In this document: positions 1 to 7,533 of the stretch, in pieces | Position numbering within the stretch: the stretch's first letter is position 1 | Layout: every line of letters starts with the position of its first letter | Assembly: GCA_041685075.1 (NCBI GenBank) | Contig: JAWLGN010000026.1 | Span: 1 to 31,372 of the forward strand | Length of the DNA: 31,372 nucleotides | Source: JAMCRM01 sp041685075 | GTDB taxonomy: Bacteria > Acidobacteriota > Terriglobia > Bryobacterales > Bryobacteraceae | Direction: 5' to 3' | The notes under the pieces: model-generated | Seen by the model: only the letters and a program-made list of their open reading frames with translations | Told to the model about the DNA's origin: nothing | Databases searched by the model: none | Position numbers and translations under genes: made by a program

Positions 1-1069
1 GATAGATATCCACCATCTCCACCAGCGCGCGGGACGGCGTGCCGTTGCCCCGCGTTCCGGGGGCGCGGACAATCAGGGGTACCCGCGCCGACTCCTCGAA
101 CAGGCTCATCTTCTGCCAGCGCGTATGCTCGCCGAGGTTCCACCCGTGGTCGCCCACGAACACCACCACGGTGCGCTCGGCCAGCCCGAGTTTCTCCAGC
201 GCCGCAAGCACCCGCCCCGCTTCGTGATCCATGTAGGAAGTGGCCGCGTAATATCCCCGCAGCGACTCGCGCTGATCGCTCTCCCGCATCTTCATGTGGT
301 TCCAGAGCCAGGGACGAACTTTCTTGTGCGCCTCGGGGACATCGTCCAAGTCGTCGGGCGGGTTCTGCGCCAGCTCCAACGAGTTCAGCGGATAGAGATC
401 GAAGAACCGCGACGGCGCGACGAAGGGCAGGTGCGGGCGCAGAAAACCCACCCCCAGGAAGAAGGGCCGGTTGCGATGCTTCTCGAGCAGTTCGATGGCG
501 GTATCGGCGGCGTTCGTATCGGCCTGCCCCCGCGTATCGGGCGTGGCAATCCAGCTCAAGCCCTCCCGCCGCGTGGGCCGTTCACCGGGGCTCTTGTTCT
601 CCAGTCCCGGAGGGCTGTAGGAGAGATCCCAGGATGCGTCGTCCTGGAACTGGTTGGTGCCCACGCCGCGCGGCACATTCATGTGGAACATCTTTCCGTC
701 GCGCGCGGCGTAGTAGCCGTTCTGGCGGAACAGTTGCGGCAGCGTTACGGCATCCGGCAGGAAGTCGCGAAAGTCGATATTATTGCCGAGCACGCGGGTG
801 GTCTGGGGACGCAGGCCGGTAAGCATGGAAGCCCGGCTGGGGCCGCATAGCGGGAACTGGCAGTAGGCGCGCTCGAACTTCACGCCTTGCGCCGCCAGGC
901 GGTCGAGACTGGGGGTCTTCACCCGCGGATGCCCGTAGCAGCCGAGCACGTTGTTCATGTCGTCGGCCATCAGCAGGAGGACGTTCAGCCGCCGGCGTTG
1001 GGCGGCGCGGCTCACGAACGGAGCCGCGGAGGCGGCGACAAACGCGCGGCGCGTGAGAGATGAGGGCAT
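1..1069 (-). CDS. Sulfatase, Tat-exported, C-terminus cut by window edge
   Basis: This is a type I sulfatase (alkaline-phosphatase fold) that hydrolyses sulfate esters, probably on a glycan, outside the cytoplasm. The start at 1069 gives a Tat-like N-terminus (TRRAFVAAS, then a short hydrophobic stretch). Next come the metal-binding LLLMADDMN motif (residues about 31-39) and the formylglycine signature LCGPSR with Cys75 as the modified residue. Further on, VFVGDHGWNLGEH matches the C-terminal metal and substrate motif of iduronate-2-sulfatase-like members. About 356 codons are present and the end lies beyond base 1. It is divergent from the FHA gene, with a 104-nt gap. The substrate cannot be told from sequence. 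The cysteine-type active site needs a formylglycine-generating enzyme, which is not in this window. Confidence 0.94.
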   Translation of the reverse strand, partial: MPSSLTRRAFVAASAAPFVSRAAQRRRLNVLLLMADDMNNVLGCYGHPRVKTPSLDRLAAQGVKFERAYCQFPLCGPSRASMLTGLRPQTTRVLGNNIDFRDFLPDAVTLPQLFRQNGYYAARDGKMFHMNVPRGVGTNQFQDDASWDLSYSPPGLENKSPGERPTRREGLSWIATPDTRGQADTNAADTAIELLEKHRNRPFFLGVGFLRPHLPFVAPSRFFDLYPLNSLELAQNPPDDLDDVPEAHKKVRPWLWNHMKMRESDQRESLRGYYAATSYMDHEAGRVLAALEKLGLAERTVVVFVGDHGWNLGEHTRWQKMSLFEESARVPLIVRAPGTRGNGTPSRALVEMVDIY

Positions 1070-1173
1070 GCTGGCAGTATAAGCGGTTTGCAGCGGCCTT
1101 TGCCGCATGAGATGATCGGGGTCGAAGCGGAGAAGCGTAGTGTGCCCGCGCGATCTCCGGCGGTTGGCGAAGA

Positions 1174-2607
1174 ATGAACCAGCAAACGCCAGGCGATGCG
1201 GTTTCCCGAGCATGGATCGTGCTGCGCTCGGGGCCTTTTGCCGGGACCAGTTTCGCGCTCTCGGCGGAAACCACGACCGTCGGCCGGGATGCCGCCAACG
1301 ATATCGTGATTCGCGGTCCGGATGCCGCCACCGTATCGTTGCGGCACCTGGAGATCACGCGCGAACCCGCCGGCTATCGGCTGCGCGACCTGGATAGCAG
1401 GAACGGAACCCTGGTGGACGGGGAGCCGGTCGCCGAGCGCTTGCTTACCGCGCCGGCGGTGATCCGGCTGGGGCCGCAGGGGCCCGAACTGGGTCTCGTT
1501 TTCGAAGAACCGCCCCCGCTCGACGCCACACTGGAGCAGACCGTGGTTTTCACGCGGGATGCCGTGCCGCCCGCGGCGTCCTCCGCGACGGACCCCGACG
1601 CGGTGCTCGCGGCCGCCGTGGCGCGCGCCCGCGAGGCGCGCTCGACGGGCATGAGCGGCGGAACCATGGTGATCATGCGGGAGGCGCTGGACCAGGCCCT
1701 GCGGGTCACCAGCCGCCGCCTGCGTGGAACCATCGTGGTGCTGCTCACCGCGCTGGTGGCGATGTCGCTGTTCGGCGCCTGGAAGATCACCTCCCTGAAG
1801 CGGGAAAAGGGCGCCATCGACCGGCACATCCAGGAGATCGAGACCCGGCTCGAAACCATCGCGGAGAATCCCAAGCAGGCGGACCAGCTCATCGCGGAGC
1901 TTACCCGTTACCAGCTCGAAGCCCAGCGTCTCCAGCAGAGCCTGTTCTACCGCGTAGGGGTCCGGGAAGAGGAGGAATTCCTTCGCCGGGAACTCCGCCT
2001 GTTGCTGGCCGATTTCGGTTCCGAGGTCTACAGCGTGCCGCCCGATTTTCGGGAACGCGTGGCGCACTACATCCAGCGCTACCAGGGGCAGGACCGGCCG
2101 CTGGTGGCACGGGCGCTGCGGCAGGCCGCGCCGAAGTTGAAGGTGATGCGGGAGCTGCTGGAGAAACAGCAGTTGCCGCCGGATCTCGCCTACATCCCGC
2201 TGGTGGAAAGCGCGCTCGTGGAGGGCCAGACGAGCCCCGCGGGCGCGGCCGGGCTGTGGCAGTTCACGCCGGCGACGGCTCGCGCCTATGGCCTGCGGGT
2301 GGACGAGGAAGTGGACGAACGCCTGGATCTGCGGAAGTCCACGCAGGCCGGCTGCAAGTATCTGCGGGATCTCATCCTGGAGTTCGGCGCGGGCAGCTCC
2401 GTGATGCTCGCGCTGGCGGCTTATAACGTGGGGCCGGCCAAAGTGAAACAGGCGGTCCGCACGGTGCAGGATCCCATCAAGCAGCGCAATTTCTGGTATC
2501 TCTACCGGGTGCGGGCGCTGCCGGCCGAAACGCGCGAGTACGTCCCCAAGGTGATGGCCGCGATGATCATTGGCCGCAACCCGGAACGGTTCGGATTCAC
2601 CCGCTAG
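1174..2607 (+). CDS. FHA domain / TM helix / lytic transglycosylase fusion
   Basis: The 477-aa protein has three parts. Residues about 14-95 form an FHA phosphopeptide-binding domain (VGRDAANDIVI, then SLRHLEI and DSRNGTLVDG, the usual GR/S-x-x-H/N-G pattern). Residues about 185-204 are one transmembrane helix, followed by a charged coiled coil to about 260. The C-terminal third is an SLT/MltD-like lytic transglycosylase: catalytic Glu345 in PLVESAL, then AGLWQFTPATAR, and ALAAYNVGPAKV. The domain order places FHA in the cytoplasm and the murein-cleaving domain in the periplasm. This suggests that Ser/Thr phosphorylation signals could be coupled to wall cleavage (inference). No LysM repeats are seen. 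The ATG at 1174 has only a weak ribosome site. The enzyme class is secure, while the signalling role is inferred. Confidence 0.94.
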   Translation: MNQQTPGDAVSRAWIVLRSGPFAGTSFALSAETTTVGRDAANDIVIRGPDAATVSLRHLEITREPAGYRLRDLDSRNGTLVDGEPVAERLLTAPAVIRLGPQGPELGLVFEEPPPLDATLEQTVVFTRDAVPPAASSATDPDAVLAAAVARAREARSTGMSGGTMVIMREALDQALRVTSRRLRGTIVVLLTALVAMSLFGAWKITSLKREKGAIDRHIQEIETRLETIAENPKQADQLIAELTRYQLEAQRLQQSLFYRVGVREEEEFLRRELRLLLADFGSEVYSVPPDFRERVAHYIQRYQGQDRPLVARALRQAAPKLKVMRELLEKQQLPPDLAYIPLVESALVEGQTSPAGAAGLWQFTPATARAYGLRVDEEVDERLDLRKSTQAGCKYLRDLILEFGAGSSVMLALAAYNVGPAKVKQAVRTVQDPIKQRNFWYLYRVRALPAETREYVPKVMAAMIIGRNPERFGFTR

Positions 2608-2981
2608 TGGCGGGTCTGGGAATCCGGGTGCAGCCCGGCACGGTGCTCGCGCGAACCGGAACGACATCCGGAAAATGGAGAGCCTGGCTGCCGCGCGGGA
2701 CGGCGGTATGCGAGGATGGGGTCACGCGTGCAGCTTACTATCGGGCTTCCGGGCGGCGGTAATTGTGTAAATCCATTCGGAGACACTACCTTAATGTAAA
2801 CTTCCCTTTTGTTACTTGTGCCCGGATAACATTTCTAAACAGTTGCGATTCCCAAGGGTTAACAGAAGCTATTTCTCTATATATCCGGTCTGTCCCTGGC
2901 CGTCGAAGGGGCTTTTGGAGAGTTTTTGTACTCTGCTCGTCGTTGCCGGCGCGATGAAATCGCAGAAGGCAGCGTTACTTA

Positions 2982-3010
2982 TTGACAGCCCCCTGTCCCC
3001 GTGCTAGTCT
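2982..3010 (+). promoter_or_regulatory. Sigma70-type promoter of the RiPP operon
   Basis: A perfect -35 box TTGACA (2982-2987) is followed after exactly 17 bp by TAGTCT (3005-3010), which matches 4 of 6 bases of TATAAT. Transcription would begin near 3017, giving a leader of roughly 43 nt before the GTG at 3060. A second TTGACA lies at 3019-3024 with a TGTAAT 19 bp on, which could be a weaker alternative. Confidence 0.62.
2984..2997. promoter_or_regulatory. Short inverted repeat inside the promoter (possible operator)
   Basis: GACAG-CCCC-CTGTC forms a perfect 5-bp dyad overlapping the -35 box and the spacer. A regulator bound here would block RNA polymerase. The arms are short, so chance is a real alternative. 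Confidence 0.3.
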
Positions 3011-3059
3011 ACGCCCAATTGACACAGAGTTTCCATATATCTCTGTAATGGAGGGAAAA

Positions 3060-3260
3060 GTGGCTGAAAAGAGCATGACCGATATCAAGTCGTCCCTTCT
3101 GAGGGCGATTTCCGAGCATCTGGACAAAATTGAGCAGGGCACTCCTGAGGCGTTGCGTGCGCGCGACTTGTATTCAAGGACCGGCCCCGGGGATCACTAC
3201 TCTAGAACGACTCCGCTTGCCCTTGCCCAAGCGCTGCGCCTCGAAGAAGGGCTGGAGTAG
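3060..3260 (+). CDS. Candidate RiPP precursor peptide, 66 aa, duplicated YSRT core
   Basis: A small peptide gene sits directly upstream of two peptide-modifying enzymes, behind a strong promoter. GTG at 3060 is chosen because GGAGGG (3050-3055) lies 4 nt before it. An ATG at 3048 overlaps that site, and an ATG at 3075 is too far away. Residues 8-34 look like a charged, helical leader. Residues 37-51 hold the unit YSRT twice, as LYSRT-GPGDH-YSRTTP (Tyr38 and Tyr47). The tail (about 52-66) is LALAQALRLEEGLE. Family knowledge: three-residue cyclophane-forming radical SAM enzymes join an aromatic residue to the residue two positions on, here Tyr38-Arg40 and Tyr47-Arg49. No GG-type cleavage site is seen and no protease or exporter is nearby. 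The precursor role is inferred from context and motif. Confidence 0.72.
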   Translation: MAEKSMTDIKSSLLRAISEHLDKIEQGTPEALRARDLYSRTGPGDHYSRTTPLALAQALRLEEGLE

Positions 3261-3453
3261 CAAGTACCATTCAAGCGGCATCGACCGCGTTATCGCGCTT
3301 CGCGGCCCGCGGTGTCTGATCGACAGCGCTGGAACCGTTTCCAATAACTAATCTGGCGTCGCCTGTTCGTGGTGCCTGTCGCCAGTGTTATTCATTCGCA
3401 TCGGCGAGAGGAGTTACGGAGGCGATGTCTGCGCCCGGAAGGGGTATCCTTCT

Positions 3454-4500
3454 GTGAGTGATTCCTTAACCAGCTATCTAGCAGCCTTTGCCATGCCTGG
3501 CGCCGATTTCGACGAGTCGTTCGCCAGGGAATTGGCAATGACCCACGCGCGAGAAGCCGTCCTGCGCCTCCTCGAGCGCTACCCGGATACCTTTCTCGCC
3601 CTCGGCCCGCTAGTGCCGGAAGCTGTCCGCGTGGCAGTTTCCGGCCCTTTGGAATTTGAAGACGTCTGGAGCGCGCCATTCGGCGCCGCGTGGGCCTGTC
3701 TGCGCTCCGATCCCGCCTATCCAGCCGGGATGGTGGCGCGCCTGCTTGCCCAATGGGCCGCCCGCCAATCGCATCCTGCCGGCGATAAAGCGCCAGAAGG
3801 TATGCGCGTGGCCCGAAACCAGTGCGAAATCGAGATCCGGTACAAGGAGTTCCTTCGCGACGATGACTCCATGCGCGAAGAAGCGTTGCCCTGCGCCGAG
3901 CATGCCGCAATCGCGGCGCTGCTTGACGAGGCCTTCGACATCATCGACCGTTTCGCGCCGCAGTATGGTCCGTGGACGCTCCGATTGCTCCGCAATATCG
4001 TTCCGCTGGAGAGCGAATCGGGCTGTATGCGCAGCGGCAGCAGCGTTGCCGAACCCGGTAGTTGTCACCTGTCTTTTCGCAATTCCCCGGTGGCAATCGC
4101 CGAAATGCTGGTGCACGAAACGACCCACCAGTACTACTACCTTGTCACACGATTCGCACCTGTGGATGACGGAACGGATAAGCAATTGTATTATTCGCCG
4201 GCCAAGCAATGCGGTCGGCCCATTGCTTACATCCTGATCGCCTATCACGCCTTTGCCAATGTTCTTCTCTTCAGCCGGCAGTGCCTGGCCGCCGGGTATC
4301 CCGACGTCCAGGGGCATTTGCGCCACAACGTGGAAGTTCTTAGCAAGTGGATCGAAACCTTCGACGAGGCGCTCCGGAAAACCAAGGCGTTAACCGAGTG
4401 TGGCCGGGCGCTATGGCTTCCACTGGACCGCGCGCTGCAACGGCAAAACGAGACCCCGGGCGCGCCTGGGACCGCGACACTCGCGACCCAGCCGAGCTGA
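3454..4500 (+). CDS. HExxH-motif putative peptide beta-hydroxylase
   Basis: The 348-aa protein has a zinc-protease-like HETTH motif at His221-Glu222-His225 (MLVHETTHQYYY) but no other protease feature. It fits the family known as HEXXH motif-containing peptide modification proteins, now described as alpha-ketoglutarate-dependent HExxH peptide beta-hydroxylases. These are often next to or fused to FxsB-like radical SAM enzymes. The N-terminal ELAMTHAREAVLRLLERYP region and the later IAYHAFANVLLFSR helix are typical of such proteins as I remember them. GTG 3454 is preferred because GGAAGGGG (3437-3444) precedes it by about 9 nt; a longer frame could start at GTG 3385. The gene ends 14 nt before the radical SAM gene. 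The alternative reading is a metallopeptidase that trims the precursor. Confidence 0.83.
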   Translation: MSDSLTSYLAAFAMPGADFDESFARELAMTHAREAVLRLLERYPDTFLALGPLVPEAVRVAVSGPLEFEDVWSAPFGAAWACLRSDPAYPAGMVARLLAQWAARQSHPAGDKAPEGMRVARNQCEIEIRYKEFLRDDDSMREEALPCAEHAAIAALLDEAFDIIDRFAPQYGPWTLRLLRNIVPLESESGCMRSGSSVAEPGSCHLSFRNSPVAIAEMLVHETTHQYYYLVTRFAPVDDGTDKQLYYSPAKQCGRPIAYILIAYHAFANVLLFSRQCLAAGYPDVQGHLRHNVEVLSKWIETFDEALRKTKALTECGRALWLPLDRALQRQNETPGAPGTATLATQPS

Positions 4501-4514
4501 ACAGCGCGGCAAAC

Positions 4515-5681
4515 ATGCAAGAACGTTCCGCAGCGGTGGAGGAAGTGGCGCAGAACCAGGCCACTTTGCCGCCGCAACACATTTCGTCGGTCATCGCCAA
4601 GGTTGTCGGGCCGTGCAACCTGAACTGCTCATACTGCTACGTGTACAACCACGCAGACCATTCCTATCGCGAAAGACCGGCGCGGATGGGCGAAGACACC
4701 TGGTCCGCTCTCCTGGCGCGAATGCATCAATACTGCCTGGCGCGTCCCGGCCACAGCATGTCCCTGGTCCTTCACGGCGGCGAGCCGACGCTGATCGGAG
4801 TGGAACGCTTCGAAGAGATGGTGGTGGAAGCGCGGTCCGTGCTCCGCGGATATCTCCGCGGCCTCGCCCTGCAAACCAACGGCACCCTCATCGACAGGCG
4901 ATGGGCCAGCACAATCGCTCGATTGGATGTGAGCGTCACGGTGAGCCTGGACGGCCTGCCGTCCACTCACGACAAATTTCGTGTGGACCATGCGGGCCGT
5001 GGGTCCTACGCGGCGACCCGGCGGGGAATAGAACACCTGCGCGACGCGGGCAGGGAGCTGCAGGTGATTTGCGTAGTGCAGCCTGGCGGCGACGGCCGGG
5101 CGGTCTACCGGCACTTTAGACAGCTCGGCGTCCGTTGTATGAATTTTCTGCTGCCCGACATGACGCACGATTCACGAACGAGCTGGTACAGCGGGCACGC
5201 GCCGGCGCCGGCGGCTGATTTTTTGCTGCCCGTGTTCGAGGAATGGTGGCAGGAAGACAATCCCAGCGTGCGGGTGCTGGTGTTCTGGGAACTGATCAGC
5301 GCATTGCTGGGCGGTCCTCCCAGCTCGGATTGCTTTGGCGGTGCCGCTCTCGGCTACGTCATCGTCGAAACGGATAAAGAAATCGAAACCATGGACGCCC
5401 TGCGCGTCTGCAAGCACCGCTTGCCATCTACGAGCTTGAACGTGCATTCCAGCGGCTTCGAAGACCTGGAGTGGGGCAGTCCATGGGTCTATGAGATTAC
5501 TACCAGGGGATTGCCGGTCCCGTCCGCCTGCAAACCGTGCCGGTACGCGCGAGTCTGCGCCGGTGGTTCGCTCCCGCACCGCTATTCGGAGGCCCGGGGG
5601 TTCGATAACCCTTCGGTGTGGTGCTCCGACATTCAGAGGCTGCTCGACCGGATGAGCCGCGCCATAGAAGATGCCCGCTAG
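4515..5681 (+). CDS. Radical SAM/SPASM peptide maturase, FxsB-like
   Basis: The 388-aa protein starts with the radical SAM cluster motif C34-NLN-C38-SY-C41 in the context CYVYNHADHSYRERP, the hallmark form of FxsB-type cyclophane-forming maturases. LHGGEPTLIG (SAM binding) and LQTNGTLID follow. The C-terminal part has SPASM-like cysteines: CFGGAALGYVIVETD ... RVC, then SACKPCRYARVCAGG and VWC, which would hold auxiliary iron-sulfur clusters. The predicted reaction is a carbon-carbon bond between an aromatic side chain and the beta-carbon two residues on. The substrate is presumably the 66-aa peptide upstream. ATG 4515 is 14 nt after the HExxH stop, and a longer frame from 4347 would overlap that gene by about 150 nt. 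The 3' end overlaps the next start by 11 nt. Confidence 0.93.
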   Translation: MQERSAAVEEVAQNQATLPPQHISSVIAKVVGPCNLNCSYCYVYNHADHSYRERPARMGEDTWSALLARMHQYCLARPGHSMSLVLHGGEPTLIGVERFEEMVVEARSVLRGYLRGLALQTNGTLIDRRWASTIARLDVSVTVSLDGLPSTHDKFRVDHAGRGSYAATRRGIEHLRDAGRELQVICVVQPGGDGRAVYRHFRQLGVRCMNFLLPDMTHDSRTSWYSGHAPAPAADFLLPVFEEWWQEDNPSVRVLVFWELISALLGGPPSSDCFGGAALGYVIVETDKEIETMDALRVCKHRLPSTSLNVHSSGFEDLEWGSPWVYEITTRGLPVPSACKPCRYARVCAGGSLPHRYSEARGFDNPSVWCSDIQRLLDRMSRAIEDAR

Positions 5682-6630
5682 GCTGGAAGCGTCCCATCCA
5701 CTCCTGATTTTCGTCAACGCGCGCGGGGACCACCTTCTGAATCTGCCCGCCATCCGCGCCGCGGCGGCGCTGTTCGAGGGCCGCCTGAGTGTGGCGGTGA
5801 GACGGTTGGCGCCGGAGACCTTCTTCAGAAATCTGCCCGTTCGGCGGTTTCTCGAACTGGATCTGGATTTTTCGAGCCTGGCGACCCGCTTCGATGCCGA
5901 TGAACTGGCCGGGCGCGTGGGGGAATGCGATCTGTTGCTTTCGCTGAACCCCTGGCATGACGCGCCGACGCGCCGCCTGCTGGAGCTCCTCCGGCCTGAC
6001 TGGTCCATCGGCTACCATCCGGATTTTGACGAAGCCATCGAGCTGGATTTCGGCAAACATAACGTGGATCTCGGCTTCGATCTGGTCCACGGGCTGGATC
6101 CGCGCCTGTGCGTCGAAAACTTTGCGGCGCCCCCTGATCTGGACTGCCGGGCGGTGGCGTGGGTGGACGAGCTGCTTGGGCGGTTGCCGGCCGGGCATCG
6201 GCTGATCGTGTTGCATGGCGAGACGAAACCCGACAAGACGTGGCCGTGCGAGCGGTTCGTCCAGGTTCTGGACCACGTTCTCAACCGTCTGCCCGAGGCA
6301 TGGGTCGTCGACATCGCGCACGACCGCGCTGCCCACGATGCGGGATTTCTGGGTGACCGGGTGATTTGCGCCGCGGGGCTGCCCATGCCCTATGCCCTGG
6401 CGGTGGTGGCGCGCGCGCACCTGTTTCTCGGGGTGGACTCCTGCTTTCTCCACGCCGCCGATCTGTTTCGAGTGCCGGGTGTCGCGCTGTTCGGGCCGAC
6501 CGATCCTCACGAGTTCGGCTTCCGGTTTGCAAAGAGCCGGCACGTGAAGGCGGCCACCATGCAGGAGATCGAAGTCGAGGCGGTCACGCGGGCTGTCGAC
6601 GATCTTCTCGAGGAACTCTATGGCTGCTGA
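5671..6630 (+). CDS. GT9-like glycosyltransferase (heptosyltransferase family), copy 1
   Basis: The 319-aa protein has the two-Rossmann (GT-B) layout of ADP-heptose:LPS heptosyltransferase relatives. The N-terminus LLIFVNARGDHLLNLPAIRA matches the usual GxGDxLLxxPaLra opening with GD changed to ARGD. The C-terminal nucleotide-sugar site is FLGVDSCFLHAADL followed by PGVALFGPTDP. It starts within the radical SAM gene (ATG 5671, before the TAG at 5679-5681), so translation is probably coupled and the product probably acts on the same pathway. It resembles the second copy at 7530-8516 across its whole length. Glycosylation of the modified peptide is an inference. A lipopolysaccharide or capsule role is less likely, since no such genes are near. 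Confidence 0.82.
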   Translation: MPARLEASHPLLIFVNARGDHLLNLPAIRAAAALFEGRLSVAVRRLAPETFFRNLPVRRFLELDLDFSSLATRFDADELAGRVGECDLLLSLNPWHDAPTRRLLELLRPDWSIGYHPDFDEAIELDFGKHNVDLGFDLVHGLDPRLCVENFAAPPDLDCRAVAWVDELLGRLPAGHRLIVLHGETKPDKTWPCERFVQVLDHVLNRLPEAWVVDIAHDRAAHDAGFLGDRVICAAGLPMPYALAVVARAHLFLGVDSCFLHAADLFRVPGVALFGPTDPHEFGFRFAKSRHVKAATMQEIEVEAVTRAVDDLLEELYGC

Positions 6631-7399
6631 TTGGCTGCACACCGAAGTGAACCGGGCGGAGTGGCTGCCGGGCCGCGCGGCGTGGCCAGCCCCCGGATGG
6701 CCGCCGGACGAAGGCAGCGTTTTCGGGGCAGGCATCGGACTGGGCACGGCGGGTTTTTGGCCCGGCGACGATAGCTGCGTGAGGCAGGCGCACGAGGTTG
6801 TGCGCACCGCCATTCGCTCCGGAATCCGCCTGATCGATACCGCGACGAATTACGGGCACGGTTTTGCGGAAGCTGCTATCGGCGCCGCGGTGCGTGCCGC
6901 GGTCACGGAGGGACACGTCGACCGGAGCGACGTGGCGGTGGTGTCCAAGGCCGGATACCTGCCCGATGGCGGGGCGGCCGGTCCGGCTCATTCCGCCGAT
7001 CCTGCGTTCCTGCGCCGCGAGGTTGCCGCGAGCCGGGCCAGGATGGGACTGTGCACGATCGATGCCTATCTCCTGCACAACCTGGAGGAGCAGATGCTGC
7101 CGGGCGGCTCCGGTTGGGAGGGCCTTCCGGATGCCCTCAGGGCTCTGGAGGCGGAAGCTTCCGAGGGTCACATTGGCTGCTATGGCGTCGCGGCGGCGGA
7201 GGGTTTTCTCGAAGGTGATCCCGGTTTCCATTCCCTCGAACGCTTGCTGGAGTGCGCGCAACGGGCCGGCTGCAACCATTTCCGGGTGATCGAGCTGCCC
7301 GTCAGCCTTTGGCGAAGGGAGGCTTTCTCGACCGCTCCGTACACCATTCGCGGCTCGCCGGCAACGATTTTGGAACTGGCCAAAGATCTCCCGCCATGA
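6620..7399 (+). CDS. Aldo/keto reductase, frame broken near its C-terminus
   Basis: This open frame encodes 259 aa of an aldo/keto reductase, an NAD(P)H-dependent (beta/alpha)8 enzyme. All four catalytic residues are visible: Asp73 and Tyr78 in DTATNYGHG, Lys110 in VVSKAGY, and His153 in YLLHNLEEQ. The frame stops at TGA 7397-7399 after ELAKDLPP. The expected C-terminal helix continues at once in the next frame (MMALQFARSVPGV, from 7396). Joined, the protein would be about 304 aa, near family length. The start (6620) overlaps the preceding glycosyltransferase by 11 nt. The first 35 residues are not typical of the family. Its substrate in this cluster is unknown. A carbonyl on the peptide or on a sugar donor are both possible. 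Confidence 0.84.
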   Translation: MAADWLHTEVNRAEWLPGRAAWPAPGWPPDEGSVFGAGIGLGTAGFWPGDDSCVRQAHEVVRTAIRSGIRLIDTATNYGHGFAEAAIGAAVRAAVTEGHVDRSDVAVVSKAGYLPDGGAAGPAHSADPAFLRREVAASRARMGLCTIDAYLLHNLEEQMLPGGSGWEGLPDALRALEAEASEGHIGCYGVAAAEGFLEGDPGFHSLERLLECAQRAGCNHFRVIELPVSLWRREAFSTAPYTIRGSPATILELAKDLPP

Positions 7400-7533
7400 T
7401 GGCGCTCCAGTTTGCGCGATCGGTGCCGGGCGTGCACGCGGCGCTTCCAGGCATCTCCACCCTGGCGCACCTCGGGGAGGCCGTCGAACTTTCGCGCATT
7501 CCGCGATGGGACCTGGAGGCCATCAAGGCTTGA
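7396..7533 (+). pseudogene. Displaced C-terminal segment of the aldo/keto reductase
   Basis: ATG 7396 overlaps the TGA of the reductase frame (ATGA) and opens 45 residues with normal family sequence: MMALQFARSVPGVHAALPG, then HLGEAVELSRIPRWDLEAI. In intact relatives this is the last barrel strand and helix, including the region that closes the cofactor site. A one-base gain or loss just before 7396, or a sequencing error, explains the break. Ribosomal frameshifting or reinitiation as a split protein remain possible because the stop and start overlap. Confidence 0.7.

Larger units (their letters stand above)
2608..3059. other. AT-rich non-coding gap before the RiPP operon
   Basis: No convincing gene is seen in these 452 bases. 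Bases 2761-2880 are only about 38% G+C (45 of 120 counted), far below the flanking genes. Short open frames here lack ribosome sites and recognisable composition. The gap ends with a promoter at 2982-3010 and the start of the precursor gene at 3060. Confidence 0.7.

Noticed and set aside
1012..2667. 551-aa minus-strand frame opposite the FHA/lytic transglycosylase gene
   Set aside because: It is a shadow frame of a gene with strong domain evidence and has no recognisable domain.
2763..3007. Small open frames in the AT-rich gap (63-64 aa)
   Set aside because: They lack ribosome sites, overlap each other and the promoter, and show no protein-like pattern.
4347..4514. Longer start for the radical SAM gene
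   Set aside because: It would overlap the HExxH gene by about 150 nt and add residues unlike the family. ATG 4515 is closely spaced after the HExxH stop.
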